Numbered from the stretch's first letter, positions 19,561 through 31,391 are shown. The stretch is DNA of 64,000 nucleotides from Gigantopelta aegis (GCF_016097555.1 NC_054704.1:32452054-32516053), one strand, 5' to 3'. The notes: generated from the letters alone by a model not told the origin. Numbers and translations are program-made.

Positions 19561-21379
19561 CACCCACGTCAATGGCACCCACAGCTAGCTTGAACGGCAT
19601 TCGGTAGTCTGGTGCTGCCATCACGGGAGACGAGTAACGCCTCTGCTTGAGACGGTTGAATGATTTCTCGCATTCACCTGACCAATGGAACTTCGTTTCC
19701 TTCTTTCTCAGCGTCGCACGTTTTCGAGGTTTTCTCCGATAGGCATGCTGTCGACGCGGTGTAGCGTTGGGTTCCAAGCGCACATCTTGGCTTAAGGTGT
19801 TGGTAACCGTTGGAAGGTTCTGACAAATGGAAACATTGTCTCGTTTCGACGTAGTCAACTTTGCTCGCTGGGGGTTCAAGTCTGCTAGAATCTGGCCGTT
19901 GGCCAACTTGACCTCTGCAGTCTTGACGTCATCACAGGAAATTGAGTGTCTCTCAATTTGGACCGGTCTCTCTGGAACTATCGGCAGTCTGTCAAAATAA
20001 CCTTTTAGCAAATTGATGTGACAATACCTACTTTTCCTAACCCTATCAGGAGTGTTTATCATATACCCTGTCTCATTAACCCGTTTGTGCACAACATAGG
20101 GCCCGAAATACCTGTTCTGCACAGAACCCCGTTTAATGGGAAGGTACAGCAGCACCTTATCCCCTGGTTTAAATTCCCGACTCCTAGTCTTCCTATCAAA
20201 CACTGATTTTATTTTGCTCTCAGCATGGCTCAGTTGCTTCCTAGCTAGTTCGGTCGCCGGCAACCTCCTATCCCTAACTCTTTTATTCGTCAATACTCTC
20301 TCAGTTAACAATGTAGTGCGAGCTGCCAACAAATTCGGATCAGCCCCCTGCTCTAGTACTAGCTCTTGTCTATTACAAGGTAAATCCCCTCTATCAAACA
20401 CAACTGGTTCAATTCCCCTCTGCGGGAGATCAACAGGTTCCACCACATTTAATTTGTGAGTTGACTTATCTACCATTTTACTGATAACCTCATCCACTCC
20501 AATTTCATGGCTCACACACGTATCAGACAAATCACAAATATCCTCTAGGTCCCGTGATAACCTACTGGCCATAGCCCTAGTCTTTACACACGCAGGATAT
20601 TTAATCTTATCAACCTCACACTCTTCTATTGGTAAAGTGCTGTCTTTAATTAACAGTTGGTCACATTTCGGCTGACAACACTGACTAGTCAAATCATTTC
20701 CCAACAAAACTCCTATGTTTTCAACAGGCAAGTCCTTCACAACACCCATAACGACTGGTCCCGTCACAAACTTCGAACACAAGAAAACCTTATGTAACCT
20801 GACAACCATATTTTCTCCAGTAACCGAGGTTAAAGCCAAACTGCGTCCTGTATCTGAATTCTCAATACCAGCTAAAAACTCTTGCGTGATCAAACTCTGA
20901 CTACACCCGGTATCTCTATAGACTGATATTGCCTTAGGACTCAATTCTTGTTTCACATCACAAACCATACCAGTGGACACATACGGGTTTACTTTCTCTG
21001 CCATGGGACTAACCATTAACTCTCTCGCTAACGGAGCTGACCTCACTAAACCGACCACTTGCGCATTATCGCGTTTCCTTTTAAAACAGTCCCCGATAAG
21101 ATGGTTATCCTTTTTACAGTAACTGCAATGTGGACGAAAAGTTCGTGCATTGGCTGATAATGCAGGTCTATCCTTACTTTGCCCACCAGGTGCATTCCTT
21201 GCCTGACTAGCTGACCAACTAGATGACTCTCCCCGATAGTTACTTTCCCGGGAAAAACCTGGCTGAAATTTCTTCTTATCACCCTGTTGTAAAGAGCTAC
21301 CCGGTACTGCCTGAGCTTTGTGTATTAACACGTAATCATCTGCCACTATGCCTGCCTCCTCTATCTTTTTTGACTTCAC
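19412..21379 (-). pseudogene. Gag C-terminus / protease / integrase-CTD / RNase H remnant
   Basis: A continuous minus-strand frame, but built from joined pieces. In order: a CCHC zinc knuckle CSYCKKDNHLIGDC (about residue 84); an aspartic protease with active-site DTGCS (about residue 157); then, without any reverse transcriptase, an integrase C-terminal stretch with FKPGDKVLLYLP and RYFGPYVVHKRV (GPY/F module); then an RNase H start, FHWSGECEKSFNRLK to DVGAGAVLFQ. The frame is lost inside RNase H. The RNase H end (QEYPITIGHIKGTSNVIADA) continues in another frame at 19393-19578. Missing are the RT palm motifs, the integrase HHCC and DDE core, and the middle of RNase H. Finding integrase sequence before RNase H is unusual for Ty3/gypsy and recalls the Gmr1-type order. 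A rearrangement is the alternative. Confidence 0.8.
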
Positions 21380-21881
21380 GATCCTCTAAGTGAATACGTA
21401 AGCTAACTGGTAATCCATTTTTAATGTCCTGTAAGATCAACAACTCCCGTAACTCGGTATATGACTCTACCTGATGAGACACCACCCATTTATCAAACAT
21501 CCCTGCCTTCTTAGCCACAAACTCACTATAAGACTGACCCTGCGTTTTTCTCAACTCGCTATACCGTAAACGATAATCCTCAGGTCGTAATTCATACACC
21601 CTCAACACCGCAGCCTTAACTAGGTCGTACTGACTTGCTCGCTCATCACTCATTGAATTATAAGCTACACTAGCCTTCCCCTTAAACTTAGACACGGCTA
21701 ACAATGTCCACTTAGACTGCGGCCAATTTAGCTGCTTAGCGGCCCGTTTAAAAAGTTGGAAGAACATGTCTACCTCCTGATCGTCAAATACAGGCACTGA
21801 TCTATAAGCCTCCGACATGTTAAACCCATTTCCGGCTTCTCGTCTGACTTCTTCAGTATTCAACTTTAACTCATGTTCCAC
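21336..21881 (-). pseudogene. Gag capsid region of the LTR element
   Basis: The region starting near VPVFDDQEVDMFFQLFKR, through NWPQSKWTLLAVSKFKGKAS and YELRPEDYRLRYSELRKTQG to LRELLILQDIKNGLP, is a capsid/SCAN-like Gag fold of metazoan Ty3/gypsy elements. The frame leaves phase at a run of six A residues at about 21366-21371; the natural continuation is in the +1 frame that carries the zinc knuckle. One extra A, a sequencing error or a programmed +1 shift would each explain it. Confidence 0.8.
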
Positions 21882-22067
21882 TTTTAATTTTTCTAACTGG
21901 AATTCTCTATCCCTCTCTTCTCTTTCTCTCTCTCTCCCTCTCTTCTCTTTCTCTATTGCTGTCTATCTTCTCTATTTCTCTCTTCTCTTTCTCTCCCTCT
22001 CTATCTTCTCTATCCCTATCTCTATCTTCTCTCTCCCTCTCTTCTCTTTCTCTCTCTCTCTCTCTAT

Positions 22068-22358
22068 CTAATGCACGTTCTTCTCTTTCTCTTCTCTTTC
22101 GTACTCAAGCTTTTTAAAAGCTAATTGTTGTTCCACACTTAACTCATTTATCTCTATCTCTGGAACAATCTCACTGTCTTCCATAACAGGCCTATCACCA
22201 AAAACGTCCTGGATAATAATTGTCTTTATATCACCTAAGGTTTTAGCTGATGTTAAATCAATTTCTCGCTCACCCGCGATTTCAACTAACTCGGCCTTAC
22301 GTGCTCGCTTAATCTCCACTACACTGAGCGTAGGCCTATCCAGCAAATTCTTATCCAT
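22068..22358 (-). pseudogene. Gag N-terminal fragment of the LTR element
   Basis: Begins at an ATG about 160 bases inside the 5' LTR (MDKNLLDRPTLSVVEIKRAR). It runs into a Glu/Arg-rich stretch encoded by a CT/GA microsatellite (about 21895-22095) and goes out of frame there. An alternative frame reads ERALDRERE, so repeat slippage most likely separated this piece from the capsid region. Confidence 0.7.
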
Positions 22359-22489
22359 GTTTAGATATGACGCACTTATTATTAATTAATTTTCTAGTGA
22401 ACAACGTGCTACTTCGAGTAAATTTGTAAAAATAATTTATAAAGCCCCCATTTACAAACAATACTTTTTAAATATGCATGTCCTGTTTC

Positions 22490-22518
22490 AGATCCGGGAC
22501 GAGCGCCCAATTTTCTAC
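22490..22518 (-). promoter_or_regulatory. Candidate primer-binding site
   Basis: On the minus strand, about 10 bases after the 5' LTR, TTGGGCGCTCGTCCCGGAT resembles the tRNA-Pro-complementary site TGGGGGCTCGTCCGGGAT known from some retroelements, with two or three differences. The offset from the LTR and the mismatches make the assignment tentative. Confidence 0.4.
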
Positions 22519-22521
22519 TCC

Positions 22522-23734
22522 TGTCACGGGGATTCTATAATTCCCGTAACTGAATAAAACACGATTATCAAAATATCTCTCCTAACTGTATATCTATTAG
22601 ATCTCTCTGTAACAGGCGGTTAAACCCTAGTATGGCTCGTCTCTAGGTATGATCAGAGATACGATCTTATATAAAGTATATATTATTATAGCACGTTAGT
22701 TCTCTAGAAACACAACAAAAACACAATACACTTTGGAATCTGTATTAATCTACGGTGACAAATGTACAGCCGTAGTAGTTAATTAATAACAGCAATAATA
22801 ACAACCCAGAACTGATCACTTAATTAGTTAATCTCTAGGTGTCTAGTTACACAATATGCGAATCACTTCACCGTTACACCACACCATCACGTGTAATAAT
22901 TGAGAAACGCTTCCAGGAGAAGTTAATTAATAAAGGAATTACAACACCATTCCTAACTGGTTAATTTTTAATTAACCCTTACCACTCGTTCAGTAACGTG
23001 TGATAATTTAGGAACACTTCCAGGGGAACTTAATTAATAAAGGAATTACAGCTCTATTCCTAACGGGTTAATTTTTAATTAACCCTAACTACTCATTCAG
23101 TAACCTTGTAACACAGAATTAATACTGGTACCTATCACAATAAAGACAATAACCTACAGTTTACCTAGGTCGTCTAGGATGACTGGCTAAGCTTTATATT
23201 ACCAAATACTCGTATAATGTTAGAACAAAAAGTCTACGATTTACTTCGTCAGATGACCGAAGACACTGTCTAAAGAATATTGGTATAATACAGTATTAAA
23301 ATTATTTAAAGTCACATCAATCACATCAAGGTTATACACAGAGCAGAAATAAAAATATTTACCAAAGTCCAACAGACTACGTTCCCTGGGAGCCTTCCTA
23401 TTCTGGTTCTCCTAGATATCTCTAAATCCTAGCTATTTATTCAAAAATCAGAAAACGCCTGGTGGTACAAGGCGGTACCTCCCCCTATCATCTGATATTT
23501 CACCTCTACTAGAGTCGGTATATTTCTCTCTGATCGTCAGACTTACTGACGCCTTGGTCGCCAAAATCACGGTCGTCGAAACCGCACTCGCAGTGCATAT
23601 TGGAATGCCCGATCGCGCGAAGTATTACGTAACAAGTTGCCCAGCTAGCTAAGTGCAATTAGAACTGCACACAGCCTTCTAACACAATTAAAATCGCCAC
23701 AGGCGAAACAAATTTAAGAGCATTTCCCGTCACA
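22522..23734 (-). repeat. Right LTR (5' LTR of the element), 1213 bp
   Basis: Starts TGTCACGGGGATTCTATAAT and ends CCCGTCACA. Near-identical to the left LTR except for scattered substitutions and the absence of the 47-base unit. As the 5' LTR it should contain the element promoter; I did not pinpoint it. Confidence 0.95.
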
Positions 23735-23924
23735 ACTGTATGTGTACGTCGTGTGGTTATTGGTCCGTAACGTGTATGGTAAGTTGGATAGGGTAGGTCA
23801 TGGTGGGGTACGAGCTACAGAAATACACAGACTATTTTAGCCAAAGTATAACAATTAGCAGACACTTGTTGAATAATACCGTGTATTTGGTTAAAACTAT
23901 ATGTATTTCTGTTTACATATTAAC

Positions 23925-24345
23925 AGATGGGACTGGTCAACAGGCTTAGCCTATATAGGCCTAAAGACCTTTCCCTACATTATACAGTTGAAGTAATAAC
24001 TACAAGATGTGTATTTAGTGTCGATGCTGTTCATTATTTTTAACATTTTCACAAACGCGGGCCCACAAAGATTACTCCTTTTGCTACCCAGTACCCGAAC
24101 CGTCCAAGACAATGTAGACCTATTACTGATTAGATGGAACTGTATATGATAAAGAGATAGATATTGCAAATGTAATTAATACGTTTTTTGTTGATTAAGC
24201 TGTCGTTGATGAGCTGAATACAATTACAATAACCGAGGACGAGGTTAAAGACGTATTGTTATCTGTTGACGTCAGCAAAGCGAGCGGGCTAGACAAGATA
24301 AGTAACAGAATTCTTAAGGAAATTACTACATTGGTGGCACTATAA
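23925..24345 (+). pseudogene. LINE fragments, including a reverse-transcriptase N-terminal piece
   Basis: At 24184-24344 a frame with an internal stop reads AVVDELNTITITEDEVKDVL, then SVDVSKASGLDKISNRILKE. The S-KASG-D-I-R-LKE pattern is the conserved N-terminal part of non-LTR reverse transcriptases. At 23927 sits TGGGACTGGTCAACAGGCTT, a LINE 3'UTR-like piece. The two are out of normal order, so these are separate or rearranged remnants. Confidence 0.7.
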
Positions 24346-25160
24346 TCTTCAAAATCGGATTCAGGCAATTGGAAAATTGTATCACTTATGGCAGAAATCT
24401 TGGGTTTAGGCTAAACTTAATTAATAGATTCAGTCACCCTAAAAGAGCCTCACACAAAAATTGGTGCTTGTATCAGCTAGAGATAGATTTAAAAAAATAA
24501 CAATAGCCTTAAACCACCTGTTAAATAGTATGTATTATTTAACTGTATCTGATCACTGTACGATGTGTTGAGACACGTATTCCTATCTCTAGGTCAGGCC
24601 AGGTCAGGTCACTCTGCCCCCCGCCCCCCAGCTAGTATTTACTTTTCAAGCGAACTAAAGGTGCAAAATATACTGGTCAAACAATATAGGGAACAATGAT
24701 ATTTTAACAGCATTTTAATATGAAGACTGGGTCCCAAACCTTCACTTTTCCCTGCTATTGTGCTCAGAAGGCTGGAAATGTCTTTGAACAGGTGGAATTT
24801 AAACATTTTCTCGTGTGTGTGTGTGCACCCCAAAAACAGATTTGGGCCTTTAAGGCCTTCAAAATACCAGCTCCAGCACACTTTCAAATAAACTTGGTCG
24901 ACCCTGCAAGAAATAATGATTTGATTTATTTTCCTACTTATGTTTTAAGCCAAAATTCAACAATAAAGTGCATTCCTTTCTTCAGCATGTAGCTAACTGG
25001 CAGGTGTAATAGGTCGTAGGATGGACCGCCCTGAGTGGACTTGGGTTATGGGTGACAACCTTAAGAACACCGAGTATTAAATATATAACCAGTGTTCAAC
25101 AATATGTATGTCAAAGTCACTCGTATATTGAGGATACCTTTTGGTGCTAATTGATAATAA
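24346..25160. other. Intergenic, no gene seen
   Basis: No exon or repeat terminus that I can support. Confidence 0.4.
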
Positions 25161-25161
25161 A

Positions 25162-25329
25162 CAGAGGTGGGTCTGGGGGGGGGGGGGGGGGGGGGGGGGG
25201 GGTGAGTCCAGGGGACACGTCCCCTGCATACCTTTTAGTGCCTGTTTTACAAAATATTTATTGGGTTGCCCTTTTCACAAGGTGGTCAATGCGCCCTTTT
25301 TTCGTTAGCCCCCCCTGGATCTGGCCCTG
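25162..25329. mobile_element. hAT-like MITE with long G-run
   Basis: The left end CAGAGGTGGGTCTGGGG and the right end (reverse complement CAGGGCCAGATCCAGGGG) are imperfect inverted repeats starting CAG. About 26 G residues (25177-25202) follow the left end. No 8-base target duplication is visible. Confidence 0.45.
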
Positions 25330-25622
25330 ATACACGTAGCCCATGCGGAGGTAGACGTTTACGTATAATTTCACACTAACTTTTGTTAAGATTTTAAAAG
25401 CTGTTTTGTTTTATAAAATGCAATGAGACTCGAGTGACATCTAAGCAGTTAACAATATTTGTTGACATCACATGACAAACACGTTTATTAAAAACTAGTT
25501 CTGATTACATTGTGTACAAGTAACATCCTCGCCATAAGTGTCTTTTGAAAGTTTTGAGTGAAGTTGTACAGGAATAACTTTTGAAAAAGATCACTTGTAT
25601 AATTAATTAGTATTTGGATATA

Positions 25623-25625
<3 letters not shown>

Positions 25626-25661
<36 letters not shown>

Positions 25662-25680
25662 GCGCACGCGCGCGCACACA
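25626..25680. repeat. (CA)n / (CG)n microsatellite
   Basis: About 35 bases of CA followed by CGCGCACGCGCGCG. Confidence 0.95.
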
Positions 25681-26170
25681 TTTTAAGTTCATTTATATCC
25701 CCATAACCTCTTTTAATAATTATCTGCTCACACCTGCTGTGTTAATTTCTGTAAAACACCCCAATAACAGTTGTCAAAAACAAAATAGGTTGGCATTGGT
25801 ATTCCGATACACGCTATTTTCACTGTTAAACCCCCAAAACTCATGCTACAAATTATCAATCGCAATTTATGCAGAGCTCCTTTCATGCTTCTTTGGTTGC
25901 ACTCATCCCTGAAGCAACAAACACTCATATCCCATACATGACAGTATTTTCAGCATCAACAAACACACCATGATGTCTTACAAGGTCATCATCATAAGAT
26001 ATAGTCTCGATCATGGGTCAAAGTCATAATTTTCAGAAAAAAAGTTATGATGTTTAAAAATTTGCAAAACATCCACCAAAAAACCCAGAAATTTCTTTAT
26101 TTATTTAAATTACATAGCTTACATTACTCCCATCACTTGTAAAATAATAATTTAGAAACCCCCCCAAAAA
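25681..26170. other. Intergenic, no gene seen
   Basis: No supported feature. Confidence 0.4.
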
Positions 26171-26173
26171 CAA

Positions 26174-26350
26174 TAGAGAGAGAGAGAGAGAGACACAGAG
26201 AAACAGAGAAAGAATGAGACGGAGAGAGAGAACGAGAGAGAAAGACAGACAGAGAAAGAATGAGACGGAGAGAGAGAACAAGAGAGAGACAGAGAAAGAA
26301 TGAGACGGAGAGAGAGAACGAGAGAGAGAGACAGTCAGAGATACAGGGAA
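26174..26350. repeat. GA-rich minisatellite, about 44-bp unit
   Basis: The block GAAAGAATGAGACGGAGAGA recurs near 26207, 26253 and 26296 within GAGA tracts. The Ser/Leu-rich frames are artefacts. Confidence 0.85.
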
Positions 26351-26585
26351 CGAGAGACACAAACAATTTTAGCTTACTATACTGAATATTTGGCAGGAAT
26401 ATCTGCCAATTTCAACCCCTGTTGTGTTGAACTTAAACAATTTTTTTTTAATTTGTTAAACACAATACACAGAATTAACAAAACATGGCTTTAGAAATAA
26501 AAACTATAAAGTTAACTGGAAAACCATTTATTTTGGCACCACAAAAATACAACATATAATTTATATGTTTTTGTAAATGTACTTA

Positions 26586-26779
26586 GGGGCCGTCCATAAT
26601 TTTCATCATTTTCATGAGCGTACAAACCGTACGCGGGGGGAGGGGGGTAAATTTCTTTTGAAAATGAAAAATGTCTATCAACATTTTTCATTTCATTTGG
26701 GGATGTACACTTATGGGGGGGGGGGAGGGGGGGTCAAAAGTGTACTGTTGGTACACTTGTGAAAATTATGGACAGCCCC
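26586..26779. mobile_element. PIF/Harbinger-like MITE, 194 bp
   Basis: The left end GGGGCCGTCCATAATTTTCA and the right end (reverse complement GGGGCTGTCCATAATTTTCA) are near-perfect inverted repeats. TTA flanks both sides (26583-26585 and 26780-26782). A 3-base TTA/TWA duplication with a GGGSC start is characteristic of PIF/Harbinger elements. It has internal G-runs and no coding capacity. Confidence 0.75.
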
Positions 26780-26782
26780 TTA

Positions 26783-29330
26783 ATAATCTCTTCCACCAGC
26801 ATAATACATAATATATATGGCAATAGTTTAAACACTTTGATTATCCTGTTTGTAAAATAACAAAATTGTTGACTTTGCTCACAATAAACAATGAAACTAA
26901 GTCATGACACATGTATAACATTTAAAATATAAATACATGACCAGATCTGAAGAGAAACAAAAAGCAGTCTCTAGATTAATATTCAGTACAACCACCAATA
27001 TACAATTAAGTAAACTGAAATACAGTAAAAATAAAATAATATCTGTATATTGAATTACCCGATTTTATAGTCTTTAAAATACACAGTATTATATTTAACA
27101 TAATATATTTAAAGTTTGAAATACAAAGCATTATACTGAAAAATACATTTGCAATTCACTTTGACAAATAAAATTTTAAATTATGTTTTTTAAAAGTGGA
27201 TGAGGGGAAAAATTTACTGAAAATACAAAATTATTGTTGAAAAATCACTATACAGCTATCCATAATCTAAGCAAAAAAAAAGAAGAAGGAAAAAAAAAGA
27301 GTATAATAACCTACAATTTTAGTAATTTAAAAAGAGATAAAAAACCCCAACCCTTAATGCTATGGCTACAATCATAAGGTGGTCCCCTTTAATCACCAAT
27401 TAAAAATAAATTAAAACTTAGGTCTTAGGGCCCACTATTAATTAGCAAAACAAAACACATGGGGCTGAATTTTTTTTATTTTTTTATTACAAAAACTGTT
27501 TTTCTTTTACATGCATGTAACTACATTATATTACAATACTTAAACACCTGCGCTTAAGATAAATATGCTTTAAAAATTTGACCGACCTTTACTAATATAT
27601 AAAAAAACCCAGTAAGGCATTTTGTGCATATTAAATCTAGAGACTTGCTTTTTACCTAGTATACGGAGGGAGGCAAAATATGACTAGCAATAAAAAATGT
27701 AAAGATATCGATCTAGCTAAGAAATATATTTTTAAAATAAGACTAGTTGAAAATTTTAATAAATAAAAAAAGGAAAGATATGGAGGTTATTTCATGTTCT
27801 TTTAATATTTATGTGTATAAGTGATCTGTAAAAATCATACTTTTACAAATTGTAGAGCAATGAGTAAAAATCCAATTTTCACACAGGAATTGTAAATCTT
27901 AGAAAAAATATTTATTGTCAGTAAATTCATAATTCTATTTGTAAATAGATGTTAAGGCATAGTTTGTTATGATTAAAAACCTAGACAACATAAAAACAGG
28001 TAATCCTAGAAGTAACTTCACCAAACACCATACTCTTTTGATCGAATTTAAAAAATAAATAAATAAATTTTGTTTTGTTTTAAAGGTGCTGGGTCAATAT
28101 ATGGAGATGACTTCGGTGCATAGACATTCAATACACAACCACTGAAAACACAAACAATATACATGTATATACAGTATATGATTATCTCTACATGGAGGCA
28201 CATAATAAATAAATCTGTGCAACTAGTATATAGTAAATTGACTGAATTTACTAGACAACTACTCATTTTGATATGTCAGTTACATAAACACAAGTACTTT
28301 GTTATTAAATTTATCTACACTTTGTCATTAACAATACACAATCACACAGTTAGTCTGGAATGCAAGTGTACAATCACACTCACCCCAAAAACCATCTTCA
28401 TAAATCAAGGCTAATATTCGTTCCTCGTATTCAGGAATATGAGGTACGAATATTAGCCTTGATTTATGAAGATGCCCCAAAACATACATTCATATATACC
28501 TTACCAACACGTTTACCCCGTTTCTTTTTATTAATACTCTGGGTTATCCCCCTTTTTTTCATATACTGGTATTCACAATTTGGGGTTTATAAAATAAACT
28601 CTATACATCAATAGCTAGCCTCGTCTGGAATTTTCCCATATTTATTTTATTTTTCCCATGACACTGATATTTATTTTACAGGTCTGGGTTTGCTTCAGCA
28701 TTTTTTTCCTCTCTGGCTACGCCCTAGTACATGTACATATATTTATTCTGATCAAACTTATCAGTTATAAATAAAAATTTATAACAGAACAGACACAAAA
28801 AAAACCGTATCACCATCTCAAATATTTGGTTTTAGTTTGATTACACAGGCTGCTAGAAAGCACTCGGAAATAAACATGAACATTTTGTGTCCATCTTTAT
28901 TTATATAGATAGATTAAAATCTGGCTTGTGCTCCCCCCCAGTAGAGATTGTCCCACCTATTTCAGATCACACAATGTACTTTAACGATTTGAGATTAAAG
29001 TATGGCTCATGTCAGGCTGTTTTCACTGAAAGAATAAATATTTTACTGTTATGTCCTTACAATAATTAATGTATTTTAAAATATATATTCTCTTAAGTTA
29101 TAATTAATACATTTTAAAGATACATTTGAAAAAGATGTTGTTTCAATTCAGGTATGTTGAAAAATGCCTCCTTGTATTTTCACTTAAAGTATGTGTACAA
29201 ATACAAATTTATTATAAATACACAAACTGAAGAAAAAACATGACTTAAAATATTTTAAGCATGGAAAACAAAAACATTAAATACCAAACAACAACAATAC
29301 AGTGGACCATCAAAATAATCATTGTGTCTA
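26783..29330. other. Long AT-rich gene-free stretch with one large palindrome
   Basis: Very AT-rich, full of A/T homopolymers, with no exon signature on either strand. Contains the palindrome at 28393-28474. Confidence 0.5.
28393..28474. repeat. Near-perfect 82-bp palindrome
   Basis: Arms of 29 perfect bases (28393-28421 and 28446-28474; the left arm starts CATCTTCATAAATCAAGGCT) continue inward with one mismatch to a loop of about 3 bases. CCCCAAAA lies close outside both arms. It could be a hairpin RNA precursor or a tiny foldback insertion. Confidence 0.85.
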
Positions 29331-29334
29331 ATTA

Positions 29335-29615
29335 ACAAAAGAAATATTTAATTATTATGAGCACATTTTTAAACGACTATTTGGTGTTTAACAAATAATT
29401 ACTGCAAAACTTGGTCAAGATAATGAGAGGAAATCTACTGCATGCACTTTTCCAAAAGACAAAATGGCACATATTACTACCTGTGATGCACCAGTTGTGG
29501 GGCTATAGTTGGAATAGGAAAAAAAAAACCCCAATGAATCCACTCAAGGAGATGAACCCTACGACCCATTGAAACTGCAGCAAGCACTTTTTTTAATCGA
29601 GCTACACCCTGTCCC
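29335..29615 (-). repeat. Ancient degenerate SINE
   Basis: Recognisable in order: a tail-like TTTAAACGACTATTTGGTGT, a core-like CTGTGATGCACCAGTTGTGG and a head-like CGAGCTACACCCTG. Heavily diverged. Confidence 0.5.
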
Positions 29616-29619
29616 TAGT

Positions 29620-30012
29620 CCAATGAACTAATCTAACTTTATAGTCTGAAGATGTGTTTCATCTGGCAAATATACTAACACTGCATCAGTCCTGTTTTGA
29701 TGAAATTCCTATTTTGATTAAATTTACAAAGTCCACTGTATGTAAATACCAATAAAGTAAAATAAGATTGGTGAAATACCCAGAAACCAGTAGCACGAGG
29801 ATATTAGAACCAAGCATGTTTCCAGTGCATTTATACTGCACAGGTCAACAAGCAGCAGAATTAAATAAAGTATCTCCAAGCAGCAAAGAAATGTACATTG
29901 AAAGCATAATGAAACGTCAGGCTAAAATAGTTGTCACGCTTCATTTATCAAGCAATTTGAGTAACATATTTGCCGCTCTACCCCTACCCACAAAATAAAA
30001 CTACAAGTGCAA

Positions 30013-30043
<31 letters not shown>

Positions 30044-31110
30044 ATTATGTATTAAGATTATTGCAGGAATGGGAGTGCTATATGAAATTTATGAAACGAG
30101 TTTGTGAATTATTTTATTCCCCACCCCCCTTCCCCCCCAGCGAGAGCAATTCTCAAACGAGTTTCATAAATTCCGGATGGCATTCCAGTGAATGTTATAA
30201 TTTATTTATTATCCACAAACTGTGATTCTGAACAAACGTTAAATATGATTGTAATCGCTTCACTATCGGTGTTAATAACATTAAGCCATGTCAATTACAG
30301 TGACGTGGAATGGTGTCAATTTCAGAAACTGCGACTGTAGCAAGCTTGCTGATGCAAAGGCGACTCGTGACATCAGTAGTGTGCTATAACAGTTTTCAAG
30401 GTATTGTTATGACCCAGGCAATAAACATAGACTGGGAAAATTATAACATTTATGTAACTGTTTATTGGAGACCCATGTGGGTAATAAATATATATATATA
30501 TATACATGCACAAAGACATATTCAAAGAGACAATAACCTGGCCAGACAGATAATACATTTACATGTACAAAGAATAATGGGTTAGACATTTTAATTGGCA
30601 ACTTTTGAGGCACATACCAAATTTTATAGAAATGTTACACTATATATATTGTTTTAATTGTACAGCAATCTTTGTAACTCATAAAGCGAGTCACGGTGCA
30701 ATATCAAACAAATTATTCTGTGATGTACATACAGATCTAAATGTTTTTGATCAAATACCAACTGCTTTAATGACAGTTTTTCAAACAACTAATATTAATA
30801 AAAAATAAAATATTTTTTGTATTTTAATATGTAAGTATATTACAATAACATTTTATCTAAAACAAAACTATAAAAACATAAAAAGTAACAATCGAAGCAC
30901 TTTTCAAAATAACAGTAAACTTTAACATTAACATGCTGTATCAATAACAATCTGTATGACAAGTTTTATTTAGTTTTAGTTTTTTACATTTTGATGCTAA
31001 GCTAAAAACAATTAATGTTTTTAAAAAAATGGAAGAAGAAAAAAATCATAATAATAACACATTAAAATATTCAGCTATAATAAGTACATTGATTTGAGAA
31101 AAGCTGAAAT
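29620..31110. other. AT-rich, no gene; short inverted-repeat MITE near 30063-30200
   Basis: AATTTATGAAACGAGTTTG at about 30089 is mirrored by CAAACGAGTTTCATAAATT at about 30156, around a C-rich centre. This suggests a short inverted-repeat element. (TA)n tracts at about 30018-30043 and 30488-30504. No exon. Confidence 0.45.
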
Positions 31111-31117
31111 CAGTAAA

Positions 31118-31391
31118 CCGGCCTCGGTGGTGTCGTGGTTAAGCCATCGGACTACAGGCTGGTAGGCATGGGGTTCGCAGCTTGGTACCGGTTCCCACCC
31201 AGAACGAGTTTTAACGACTCAGTGGGTAGGTATAAGGCCACTACACTCTTTCTCTCTCACTAACCACTAACAATTAACAACTAACCCACTCTCCTGGACA
31301 GACAGCCCAGATAGCTGAGGTGTGTGCCCAGGACAGCGTGCTTGAATCTTAATTGGATATAAGCATGAAAATAAGTTGCAATGAAATGAAA
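31118..31391 (+). repeat. SINE with type-2-like head and distinct body
   Basis: Complete copy: CCGGCCTCGGTGGTGTCGTGG head, GGGGTTCGCAGC B-box-like segment, CTCTCACTAACCACTAAC body, CTTGAATCTTAATTGGATAT tail and A-rich end. Clearer than the copy at 16641. Confidence 0.85.

Larger units (their letters stand above)
17912..23734 (-). mobile_element. Ty3/gypsy-type LTR retrotransposon, internally deleted
   Basis: Two long direct repeats (17912-19171 and 22522-23734) both begin TGTCACGGGG and end CACA. The flanking 5 bases ACTGT (17907-17911 and 23735-23739) form a perfect target duplication. Transcription runs right to left, because gag- and protease-like frames lie on the minus strand. The internal region is only about 3350 bases. 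It keeps gag, zinc knuckle, protease, an integrase C-terminal piece and two RNase H pieces, but lacks most of the reverse transcriptase and the integrase core. By eye the LTRs differ at about 16 sites plus one 47-base indel, so the insertion is fairly young. It cannot be autonomous. Confidence 0.95.

Noticed and set aside
22000..22095. Regulatory CT-rich promoter element in the LTR retrotransposon
   Set aside because: The tract lies between two gag pieces and encodes Glu/Arg-rich sequence in the sense frame. It is better explained as a coding microsatellite that slipped.
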